This document shows positions 5,251 to 10,923 of a DNA stretch of 10,923 nucleotides, piece after piece. A program made the translations under genes and the position numbers. This stretch comes from Microcaldota archaeon (GTDB taxonomy: Archaea > Micrarchaeota > Micrarchaeia > Norongarragalinales > UBA10210), in assembly GCA_013331595.1 (NCBI GenBank), contig DUGE01000001.1:1-10923 (forward strand), written 5' to 3'. Below the pieces are notes generated by a model. The model saw nothing but the letters and a program-made list of their open reading frames with translations. It did no database searches and had not been told where the DNA came from. How positions within the stretch are numbered: the stretch's first letter is position 1; each line of letters starts with the position of its first letter.

Positions 5251-5302
5251 TTTGCCTATACTCCTTTTTTTTGATGAAACTTTCTTTAGAACAGAAAGTT
5301 TC

Positions 5303-6406
5303 TCATATGAATTCCAAATCGATGGGCTCTTCGCTTCGTCCAGCTGCCGCTGCAACAGCATCTTCCTTTATTCCCGCAAGCACTGCGAGGACGCGGACGC
5401 TCGTGTTCTGCATTGTGTTGTCCACCGAAGCGCCCCAAATGATGTGGCAGTCCTTTGCTACGCGTGCTGCAATTGCCTGAACTGCAGCTTCAGCCTCCCC
5501 CAGGGTCATGTCGCTGCCTCCAGTAATGTTGATGAGCACCTTGTCCGCCTGGCCGATGTCCAAATCCAGCAAGGGCGATGTCAATGCCTTTTCAGCTGCA
5601 AGCACGACCTTGTCCCTTTGGTCGGGAGTTGAAACCTCACCCAGGCCTATCATTGCGCTTCCGCTTTTCTCGAGAATGGTGCGCACGTCTGCAAAATCGA
5701 GGTTGACCAAACCGGGCTTGGTGATGAGTTCGGTAATTCCTTTGACTGCATTGGCAAGGACCATGTCGCTTGCCTTGAAAGCGGAATTGAGCGGAAGGTC
5801 TGCAACGAAGTAAAGCAGCTTGTCGTTTGGGATTACGATGACCGTGTCGGCCTCGCGCTTGAGCTTTTCCAACCCGACCATTGCGTTGCGCATTCTCTTC
5901 GTGCCTTCAGAGCTGAACGGGAGTGTGACTACTGCAACAACAAGGGAGCCGCTTTCCTTGGCGCAATTCGCTATAATGTGGGCGCTGCCCGTGCCAGTTC
6001 CGCCTCCAAGGCCGCAGGTTATGAATACGAGGTCGTAGCCGTCCAAGGCAGTTTTGAATTCCGCCTTGCTTTCAAGTGCAGCTCCTTCACCAACTTCGGG
6101 ATTGCTGCCTGCGCCGCGGCCTTTTGTCTTGACTTTTCCCATTAGTATTTTCTTTTCCGCTTTTGTGATCATCAAGTGCTGGGCGTCGGTGTTGGTGGCA
6201 ATGATTTTAGCGCCGGTAATTCCCATTTCGCTCAACCTGTTTATCGTATTGGAACCGCTGCCTCCCGCGCCAATCACCGCAATTTTCGGGGCGCTTTCCT
6301 CGAGGAAAGCCATGAGCTCCTCGTCTTCCTTTGAAAGGGGTTTCGTGGATAGCTCCAGGGAGTTTCTGTTGCCGAACATTTTTTCGAAATCAACTTTTTG
6401 TGCCAT
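5303..6406 (-). CDS. ftsZ: Cell division GTPase FtsZ
   Basis: 367 residues. The tubulin-like GTPase domain shows [15 protein letters not shown] (44-58) at the nucleotide loop and the tubulin signature [10 protein letters not shown] (132-141). It also has the synergy (T7) loop NLDFADVR (235-242), whose acidic residues complete the active site of the next subunit in a filament. The C-terminal domain runs to about 345 and a short tail ends EEPIDLEFI, which is the likely docking peptide for a membrane anchor such as SepF. The acidic N-terminal extension (about 1-38) is normal for archaeal FtsZ. It polymerises into the division ring on the inner membrane. The ATG at 6406 is preceded by only a weak ribosome site (GTGGT). 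It heads the ftsZ-secE-spt5 run and diverges from AMP phosphorylase. Confidence 0.98.
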   Translation of the reverse strand: MAQKVDFEKMFGNRNSLELSTKPLSKEDEELMAFLEESAPKIAVIGAGGSGSNTINRLSEMGITGAKIIATNTDAQHLMITKAEKKILMGKVKTKGRGAGSNPEVGEGAALESKAEFKTALDGYDLVFITCGLGGGTGTGSAHIIANCAKESGSLVVAVVTLPFSSEGTKRMRNAMVGLEKLKREADTVIVIPNDKLLYFVADLPLNSAFKASDMVLANAVKGITELITKPGLVNLDFADVRTILEKSGSAMIGLGEVSTPDQRDKVVLAAEKALTSPLLDLDIGQADKVLINITGGSDMTLGEAEAAVQAIAARVAKDCHIIWGASVDNTMQNTSVRVLAVLAGIKEDAVAAAAGRSEEPIDLEFI

Positions 6407-6467
6407 TCAAACCACTTTTTTTTCTATTGCCGAAATTAGTGCGATAGCAAAAAAACAAGGCTTACGG

Positions 6468-6481
6468 TGGTTTAAAAACCA
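6468..6481. promoter_or_regulatory. Palindromic TATA region of ftsZ (TGGTTTAAAAACCA)
   Basis: TGGTTT and AAACCA are complementary arms around AA. On the minus strand this is a good TATA box (TTTTTAAA) that would start RNA near 6449, about 43 nt before the ftsZ ATG. Because it is symmetrical it could also serve the plus strand with a start near 6500, upstream of the two dyads before AMP phosphorylase. Confidence 0.5.
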
Positions 6482-6527
6482 GCCGTTCGAGAGCCTGCCT
6501 GAAGCTAAGGGGGTTTAGTGCCAAGAA

Positions 6528-6534
6528 TTATATT
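6528..6534 (+). promoter_or_regulatory. TATA-like box before AMP phosphorylase
   Basis: TTATATT at 6528-6534 is the best plus-strand TATA match in the gap and predicts a start near 6556-6558. That would fall inside the first dyad. Alternatives are the palindromic TATA at 6471 and AATTAAATA at 6544-6552. The choice decides whether the dyads act in RNA or in DNA. Confidence 0.35.
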
Positions 6535-6549
6535 CACTATCGGAATTAA

Positions 6550-6606
6550 ATACAATTCGGTTGGGTTGAATTGTATAGCTGCAGAAATCCTCTCCGAATT
6601 TCTGCA
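6550..6606 (+). promoter_or_regulatory. Two tandem dyads (9-bp stems, 9-nt loops) upstream of AMP phosphorylase
   Basis: Dyad A pairs ATACAATTC (6550-6558) with GAATTGTAT (6568-6576) across a GGTTGGGTT loop. Dyad B pairs TGCAGAAAT (6580-6588) with ATTTCTGCA (6598-6606) across a CCTCTCCGA loop. Both are perfect and separated by 3 nt. An alternative helix, AATTCGG (6554-6560) with CCGAATT (6594-6600), excludes both. This is the main content of the 247-bp ftsZ/AMP phosphorylase gap; no tRNA or gene is seen in it. Confidence 0.55.
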
Positions 6607-6653
6607 TAAAAAACATTTGTTTTGCGGCATTTTACGGTAAACTGGTAGAGCGC

Positions 6654-8156
6654 ATGAATTTGAAGGCAGTAATTTTTGACATCGAGCAAGGCCAGAATGA
6701 AATAGTGCTGAACGAAGTGCAGGCAAAACAGCTTGACCTGGGCCTAATGGACCGCGTGCGCCTGTTGCTGCGCAGGAAGGAAACCAATGCGATTGTTGAC
6801 CATTGCGAGCAGTGCGTGAAATACGGGGAAATAGGGCTTTTCACGGAAGTTGCGAAAGCGCTTGGCGCCAAGAAAGGCGACCGGATTAGTGTTGATTTGG
6901 CCAAGCGCCCCGAAAGCTTGGACTTTATCCGCAAGAAGCTTGACGGCGGAATCCTCAAGGAGAGCGAAATCAAGGCCATAATTTCAGACTTGCTTGCTGA
7001 AAAGCTAAGCCAGGCGGAACTTGCTTCTTTCATTACCGCAGTTCACATAGCGGGCTTGAATACCGATGAGACTGTTGCGCTCACAAAGGCAATGATCTCT
7101 TCGGGCGAGCAGTTGAACTTCAAGGGCAAGGTGGTTGTTTCAGAGCACAGCATTGGCGGCGTTGCAGGCGATAGGGTTTCAATGCTCATAGTTCCCATCA
7201 TCGCTTCCCTCGGAATTTTAATACCTAAAACCTGCTCGCGCGCAATTTCTTCTGCAGCAGGCACTGCTGACGTGATGGAAGTATTATGCCCGGTTTCAAT
7301 GTCGATAGAAAAAGTGGCGAAAGTCGTCCAAAAAACTAACGGCTGCCTGGTGTGGGGCGGCGCGTTGAACATGGCATCTGCCGACGACAAGCTGATTCGC
7401 ATCCGCAATCCCCTGCGCCTCGATCCAAAGCCCCTTCTTTTGTCGAGCATTCTGGCGAAAAAAAAGGCTGAAGGCGCGAAGTACGTGCTCATCGATTTGC
7501 CGGTTGGCAGGGGCGCAAAGCTGGCTGACGTGAAAATGGCTGAAGATTTGGGGAAGGATTTTGCGGTCCTCGGCCATTTTCTCGGCTTGAAGGTTGAAAG
7601 CACGATTACAGACGGCAGCGAGCCGCTGATTGAAACAATCGGCCCAGTGCTTGAGGCGAAGACTGTTTTGGAAACCCTTTCCAACCAGTACGACCACGGC
7701 CTGCTCGAGAAAGCCTGCCTGATGTCGGGCATAATCATAAGCATGGTGAAAGGCGTTTCGAAAGAAGAGGGCTACAAGATTGCGAAACAGCAAGTCTCTT
7801 CCGGAAAAGCTCTGGCGAAATTCCGCGAGATAATTGCGGCGCAAGGCGGGAACGGGAACGTCAAGCCCGAGGACTTGAAGCCAGGCAAATTCAAGTTTGT
7901 GTTCAAGTCAAACCACGACGGGAAGGTGGAGCATATTGACAACCGCGCCATTTCCCGCATTTGCCGTGCGTTGGGCGCTCCACAGGACAAGCGGGCGGGG
8001 ATGCTCATTCTAGTCACTAAAGGCGAGCATGTTGAAATCGGGGAGCCTTTGTTCGAAATCTATTCGGAAAGCCGGGACAAGCTCGACTATGCAGTTGAAC
8101 AGCTGGAAGCCGTCGAAGTTATCGAAATCGAACGCATAATCCTCGACATCGTTTAG
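6654..8156 (+). CDS. deoA: AMP phosphorylase (archaeal DeoA family)
   Basis: 500 residues, the normal length for archaeal AMP phosphorylase. The enzyme splits AMP with phosphate into adenine and ribose-1,5-bisphosphate. An isomerase and type III RuBisCO then use the product. The N-terminal extension (about 1-85) is typical of the archaeal form. The thymidine-phosphorylase-like core has HSIGGVAGDRVSMLIVPI (165-182) and IPKTCSRAISSAAGTADVME (190-209), and the C-terminal domain contains HDGKVEHIDNRAISRICRAL. Two deviations stand out. The usual Lys before the catalytic His (KHS) is Glu164, and the usual Gly-rich GxGIGP segment reads PLIETIGP. Activity is likely but should be tested. The ATG at 6654 has a weak GGTAGAG 3 nt upstream. 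The gene diverges from ftsZ and ends 1 bp from the convergent membrane gene. The partner isomerase and RuBisCO genes are not in this window. Confidence 0.93.
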   Translation: MNLKAVIFDIEQGQNEIVLNEVQAKQLDLGLMDRVRLLLRRKETNAIVDHCEQCVKYGEIGLFTEVAKALGAKKGDRISVDLAKRPESLDFIRKKLDGGILKESEIKAIISDLLAEKLSQAELASFITAVHIAGLNTDETVALTKAMISSGEQLNFKGKVVVSEHSIGGVAGDRVSMLIVPIIASLGILIPKTCSRAISSAAGTADVMEVLCPVSMSIEKVAKVVQKTNGCLVWGGALNMASADDKLIRIRNPLRLDPKPLLLSSILAKKKAEGAKYVLIDLPVGRGAKLADVKMAEDLGKDFAVLGHFLGLKVESTITDGSEPLIETIGPVLEAKTVLETLSNQYDHGLLEKACLMSGIIISMVKGVSKEEGYKIAKQQVSSGKALAKFREIIAAQGGNGNVKPEDLKPGKFKFVFKSNHDGKVEHIDNRAISRICRALGAPQDKRAGMLILVTKGEHVEIGEPLFEIYSESRDKLDYAVEQLEAVEVIEIERIILDIV

Positions 8157-8157
8157 T

Positions 8158-8970
8158 TTAGGAAGCTTGGGCCACCGTTGTTTTGTAAATTACTATTGCT
8201 GAAACCAAAGCTATAGCGTAGGCAGCGATTGTGCCCAAAATTATTCCCTGTGCTGGAACAATCAAATAGAATGCAACTGCAAAAACCGCATTGCAAATGT
8301 TTCCGAAAGACATCGAGCGGGCAATTGATGCTGCAAAATCAACCCCGTGCTTTTCAGTAATCAAAAACATTGTGGAGAATGCGCCAGAGGGAAAGCTTGC
8401 AAACAGGCCTCCATATAGGGGGCCTAAAAATTTGCCTAAAGAAACGGATGTGACGACCACCAAACCGGCAAAACCCACCCGATAAAGAAATACCTTTTTG
8501 GAAAAAGAAAATTTTTCGAGTTTGCGATGCGGAAATTTTTTAAGCAGAACTATGCCTGCAATGAAGAACAATGCCGAAAAAATAAGTGACGTGCTTAAGT
8601 CGCTTATTTTAAGGAGTACTAACGGCAAGGTCAAAAAACCCCAAACCAAGAGAGCACCGGCCAGGGCTTTTGTCATGCCTAGTTTTCCCTTGTAAAGCAT
8701 AACAAATGCGTAAGAAAAGATGAGGCTGACTGCAGTAATTGCCGGAATTATTACTGCTGCAGATACTGCAACTGAAGCGTCCTGAGTCCAAGCGATAAAA
8801 AGAAGGCTGACGAGCGTCGTTGAGGGAAGGCCAATTATGATTCCCCCTATTTTCGAGCCGAATTTCTCAGAAATCCAAAGGGTGAATGCAAGAAAACTTC
8901 CGCCAACAATGAATGAGAGAACAAGTTTAACTAAGAAAAGGTCCACTCTTAAGCCACCGTCATTTTCCAT
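8158..8970 (-). CDS. Duplicated GlpM/DUF3147-like integral membrane protein
   Basis: 270 residues with about eight membrane segments and no recognisable catalytic motif. The protein is an internal duplication. SEKFGSKIGGIIIGLPSTT (34-52) matches GKFLGPLYGGLFASFPSGA (179-197): each has a hydrophobic helix, a Gly-rich turn with GG, a hydrophobic stretch and then (L/F)PS. This pattern is reminiscent of GlpM/DUF3147 small membrane proteins, found either as single or fused units; their function is not known. The start is unsure. The ATG at 8970 gives the longest form. A GTG at 8946, eight codons later, has GGTGG 7 nt upstream, and a TATA-like CATATA near 8984 would start RNA just before that GGTGG. 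The stop is 1 bp from the stop of AMP phosphorylase on the other strand. Confidence 0.85.
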   Translation of the reverse strand: MENDGGLRVDLFLVKLVLSFIVGGSFLAFTLWISEKFGSKIGGIIIGLPSTTLVSLLFIAWTQDASVAVSAAVIIPAITAVSLIFSYAFVMLYKGKLGMTKALAGALLVWGFLTLPLVLLKISDLSTSLIFSALFFIAGIVLLKKFPHRKLEKFSFSKKVFLYRVGFAGLVVVTSVSLGKFLGPLYGGLFASFPSGAFSTMFLITEKHGVDFAASIARSMSFGNICNAVFAVAFYLIVPAQGIILGTIAAYAIALVSAIVIYKTTVAQAS

Positions 8971-8979
8971 TAACCGCCA

Positions 8980-9064
8980 CTATATGGCTACATTTTTCTT
9001 GTGCCTGTGTTTTGTGGTCATAATGGACACTTTTTTAATCGTTCAACTATTTGTAGCCATATAG
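8980..9064. repeat. 85-bp element bounded by a perfect 13-bp inverted repeat
   Basis: CTATATGGCTACA (8980-8992) and TGTAGCCATATAG (9052-9064) are exact complements with 59 bp between them. The element fills most of the 111-bp gap between pheT and the GlpM/DUF3147-like gene. The left arm carries a TATA-like CATATA that could serve the gene at 8970. It could be a small non-autonomous mobile-element remnant, paired binding sites, or a long hairpin. No target-site duplication is obvious. Confidence 0.6.
8984..9064 (+). CDS. Possible 26-residue hydrophobic peptide inside the inverted-repeat element
   Basis: An ATG in the left arm of the inverted repeat opens a 26-codon frame whose TAG is the end of the right arm. 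The product is almost wholly hydrophobic (MATFFLCLCFVVIMDTFLI...), with one Asp in the middle, and could form one membrane helix. No ribosome site or plus-strand TATA box is visible at a suitable distance, and both neighbours are on the other strand. The exact fit of start and stop to the repeat may be a by-product of the arm sequence. Low confidence as a gene. Confidence 0.2.
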   Translation: MATFFLCLCFVVIMDTFLIVQLFVAI

Positions 9065-9081
9065 CTTTTTCACTACTATTT

Positions 9082-10695
9082 TCAAACGGTTATCTCAAGC
9101 GCAACGACCGGGACTTCCACCTGCATTTTCTGCAATAGCGCAGGGTGGACTTCGCCGATAACCCCGATTTCTCTTCCTAAATGCCAAATGGACGCGCAAC
9201 GCCCTAGGATGAAGTGCGGCTTTTCAGTTTTCTTGAGCCCCAATTCTTTTCCAAGCGCCTTGCCCAATTGCGTTATGAGCGGGGTCAATTCGCTCAAGTT
9301 CGCCTGGCCGTGCGCCGAGACGCAAGCGAGGCGTTTTTGAGTCGCGCTCCGCATGTGGTGCTTCTCGTCTTTAACGACAACTTCACCGGCCTCAAAAACC
9401 TTCTGCGGGTAAGACTCGTGCGTGTTTTTCTCAAGCGTTTCGAACAACGAAGGCAATAGCGTGGAGCGGATGGCGTCGTAATCGCTGGAAACAGGGTTCT
9501 TTATTTTCGCAACCTCGCCAGGCAAGTGTTTCGCGCTCGAAGTAAGTATGTACGTCCATTGTTCGGTGAATCCTGCGCCGGCCATCAAGTCGCGAAGTTT
9601 TTCCTCGAGCATCGTTTCACCGCTCAGCTTTCCTATAGTGAAAATGCTGGGCGTTTTGGGGATGAAACGGTTGTAGCCGTAGCCGATTGCTATTTCCTCG
9701 ACCAAGTCAATCCAATGCAGGAAGTCCGTGCGGTAGCGGGGAATGTGCGCTTCGATTTTGTTCCCTTTCGCGGTCGTTTCAATGCGCTGTTTCTTCAAAC
9801 ATTCGGAAATTTGTGCGGGTGTCAAGTCTAGGCCAATTAACTGTGAGGCTTTAGCCGCATCCAAAGGCATTTTCTCAGGCTCGGTTTCAGGAGTCGTTCT
9901 GCTTCCAGTTTGCAGGGCGTAAACTTTCGCTCCATCGTCAGCCAAATCCTGGCACAGGATTGCAAGGGCAGCATTGCAAGCTTCGAAATTCGTTCCCGTC
10001 ACGTCGAGGAAAAGCGAAGTCGTGCGCGTTGTAACCGTTGTTTTCGCGGAGTTGATTATTGGCGGGAAGGAAATGATTTCGCCGTTCGCATCGAAAATCA
10101 CTGGATAGTGCGTCTTGTCGCTCAAGATGAACCCGTATTCCATTCCCTTCTCGTGCTCGCGCATGACTTGCTCCACAGTCATCTTCTGCGTTTTGTTGAG
10201 GGGAATGAATGCAATTGGCGAGTTTTTAGGAATCGCCTTGTAAGTGAGCGGGAATTTTATGTGCGCGGCATCGTGAACTCCTATTGCGACTTTCCTGCGC
10301 CTTCGCCCGTGGGTTAGCGTAAGCTTTTCCTGGGTTTGAATCAAGTCTTTGAAACCTTGCCCGTCGATTTTAACGTTTTCAACAAATGCGCTTACGATTA
10401 TTGGTCGGACTTTTGCAACGCTCTTGTCAACAATCACCTTTCTCTTGGCGTCATTAATCAGTTGGAATTTTGGCAGGCCTTTCTCAATTCCTAAAAATCC
10501 TCTTGCCGCACGGGCAATGCCTTGCACTGAAAGCAAGTCGGGCCTGTCGCCCGTAACCTCGACGTAAATCTCGTCGCCTTCCACTTTGTCGACTGAAGCC
10601 TTGATTTGCGGCAATGCTTCGAGAACCTTGGCTTCGCTCGCCTTCCTTCCGATGCGTTGCATCAGCCCTTTTTTGCTTATTGTGATTGAAACCAT
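9082..10695 (-). CDS. pheT: Phenylalanine-tRNA ligase beta subunit, archaeal type
   Basis: 537 residues from the ATG at 10695, close to the usual archaeal length. After an N-terminal domain (about 1-80), the B3/B4 editing region (about 85-255) contains KVAIGVHDAAHIKFPLTYKA and YPVIFDANGEIISFPPIIN. The B5 domain (about 276-350) contains IPRYRTDFLHWIDLVEEIAI and GYGYNRF, whose acidic residues bind metal in the family. The C-terminal catalytic-like domain ends GEVHPALLQKMQVEVPVVALEI. PheT forms an alpha2-beta2 enzyme with PheS and hydrolyses mischarged Tyr-tRNA(Phe). The start is either GTG 10698 or ATG 10695; AAGGGT 6 nt before the ATG favours the latter. The upstream gene stops at 10700, so the two are coupled. 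PheS is not next to it here. Confidence 0.97.
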   Translation of the reverse strand: MVSITISKKGLMQRIGRKASEAKVLEALPQIKASVDKVEGDEIYVEVTGDRPDLLSVQGIARAARGFLGIEKGLPKFQLINDAKRKVIVDKSVAKVRPIIVSAFVENVKIDGQGFKDLIQTQEKLTLTHGRRRRKVAIGVHDAAHIKFPLTYKAIPKNSPIAFIPLNKTQKMTVEQVMREHEKGMEYGFILSDKTHYPVIFDANGEIISFPPIINSAKTTVTTRTTSLFLDVTGTNFEACNAALAILCQDLADDGAKVYALQTGSRTTPETEPEKMPLDAAKASQLIGLDLTPAQISECLKKQRIETTAKGNKIEAHIPRYRTDFLHWIDLVEEIAIGYGYNRFIPKTPSIFTIGKLSGETMLEEKLRDLMAGAGFTEQWTYILTSSAKHLPGEVAKIKNPVSSDYDAIRSTLLPSLFETLEKNTHESYPQKVFEAGEVVVKDEKHHMRSATQKRLACVSAHGQANLSELTPLITQLGKALGKELGLKKTEKPHFILGRCASIWHLGREIGVIGEVHPALLQKMQVEVPVVALEITV

Positions 10696-10699
10696 CACA

Positions 10700-10923
10700 T
10701 TACCCTTCTTTCAACAAACAGGTTCTCCATTTTTGTTTAGCCATCTCATCTTGTTCCCAACAAACTGAATCTTTTTTTAACCTTCCTCCTAGCTTTTCTA
10801 TGAGTACTCCTCCCCATTTGTCGTTGCGTAGGAGGGCTGTTTTTACCGTCTTAACGTCTGTTTTTGCTAACCGTTCGAGGGTTTCTGCGGTGAGCATGCT
10901 GCCTATCCCTTTTCCTTTATCTA
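10700..10923 (-). CDS. GNAT-family N-acetyltransferase, C-terminal part (start beyond window)
   Basis: The minus-strand frame is open from the window edge to a TAA at 10702-10700, giving at least 74 residues. It begins with DKGKGIGSMLTAETLERLAK, which matches the acetyl-CoA pyrophosphate loop (xxGxGxG/A) and following helix of GNAT enzymes. Next come a strand with VKTVKTALLRND and a helix KWGGVLIEKLGGR, the place where GNAT proteins have the NxxAxxxYEKLGF element. The tail (KKDSVCWEQDEMAKQKWR) is charged. The ATG at 10897 is inside the acetyl-CoA helix, so it is not the true start. The substrate cannot be told. The stop lies 4 bp before the pheT ATG, so the two genes are in one operon with coupled translation. 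Confidence 0.75.
   Translation of the reverse strand, partial: DKGKGIGSMLTAETLERLAKTDVKTVKTALLRNDKWGGVLIEKLGGRLKKDSVCWEQDEMAKQKWRTCLLKEG

Noticed and set aside
5251..5361. N-terminal extension of SecE into the ftsZ coding region
   Set aside because: The extension lies over the ftsZ 3' end in another frame, and archaeal SecE is about 60 residues, as obtained from the ATG at 5250.
6484..6500. GTTCGAGA resembling a tRNA T-loop in the ftsZ/AMP phosphorylase gap
   Set aside because: No acceptor stem, anticodon arm or D-loop can be built around it on either strand.
9526..10317. Plus-strand open frames antisense to pheT
   Set aside because: They lie wholly inside the well-supported pheT gene and their products show no family motif. 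The same applies to plus-strand frames over L10, L1, L11 and ftsZ and minus-strand frames over AMP phosphorylase.
10700..10897. Complete small gene starting at the ATG at 10897
   Set aside because: The acetyl-CoA loop GKGIGS lies just upstream of that ATG in the same open frame, so the gene must start outside the window.
1..10923. CRISPR array, rRNA or tRNA genes, insertion sequence transposase
   Set aside because: No regularly spaced repeats, no recognisable structural RNA and no transposase motif were seen on either strand.

Overview
The window is a piece of an archaeal chromosome. The markers are a stalk protein L12 of the archaeal P1 type ending in GLAALFG, an archaeal P0/L10, a two-domain Spt5, a single-span SecE, an archaeal FtsZ, an archaeal-type PheT and the nucleotide-salvage AMP phosphorylase. 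TATA-like boxes lie at archaeal distances from several starts, and GGTGAT/GGAGG-type ribosome sites are present. The run ftsZ-secE-spt5-L11-L1-L10-L12 is a familiar order in Euryarchaeota and in small-genome (DPANN-like) archaea. The sequence alone does not fix the lineage.

Layout. At the left edge is the 3' part of a UPF0173-type metallo-beta-lactamase-fold hydrolase (+), then a small soluble protein with a SecB-like look (+). Converging on it are the ribosomal genes, all on the minus strand: L11, then a 190-bp gap holding a probable promoter and a possible leader peptide, then L1-L10-L12. Between L11 and spt5 sits a plus-strand insertion: a 29-residue single-span membrane protein with a near-leaderless promoter and a rhomboid-like membrane protein that has lost most catalytic residues. 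Next come spt5, secE and ftsZ (minus). FtsZ diverges from AMP phosphorylase (+) across a 247-bp region with two tandem 9-bp stem/9-nt loop dyads. AMP phosphorylase converges, with a 1-bp gap, on a duplicated GlpM/DUF3147-like membrane protein (-). Then follow an 85-bp element bounded by a perfect 13-bp inverted repeat, pheT (-), and at the right edge the C-terminal part of a GNAT acetyltransferase (-) directly upstream of pheT.

Function. The core is housekeeping: ribosomal stalk (L11, P0, P1), L1, transcription elongation coupled to translation (Spt5), the Sec translocon, cell division and phenylalanyl-tRNA charging. AMP phosphorylase is the first step of the archaeal route from AMP to ribulose-1,5-bisphosphate. 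The least ordinary signals are non-coding: a structured L11 leader, the double dyad before AMP phosphorylase, and the inverted-repeat element beside pheT. Unusual protein features are a P0 without its C-terminal factor-binding motif, an AMP phosphorylase with Glu where Lys is normal beside the active-site His, and the degenerate rhomboid with its small partner.
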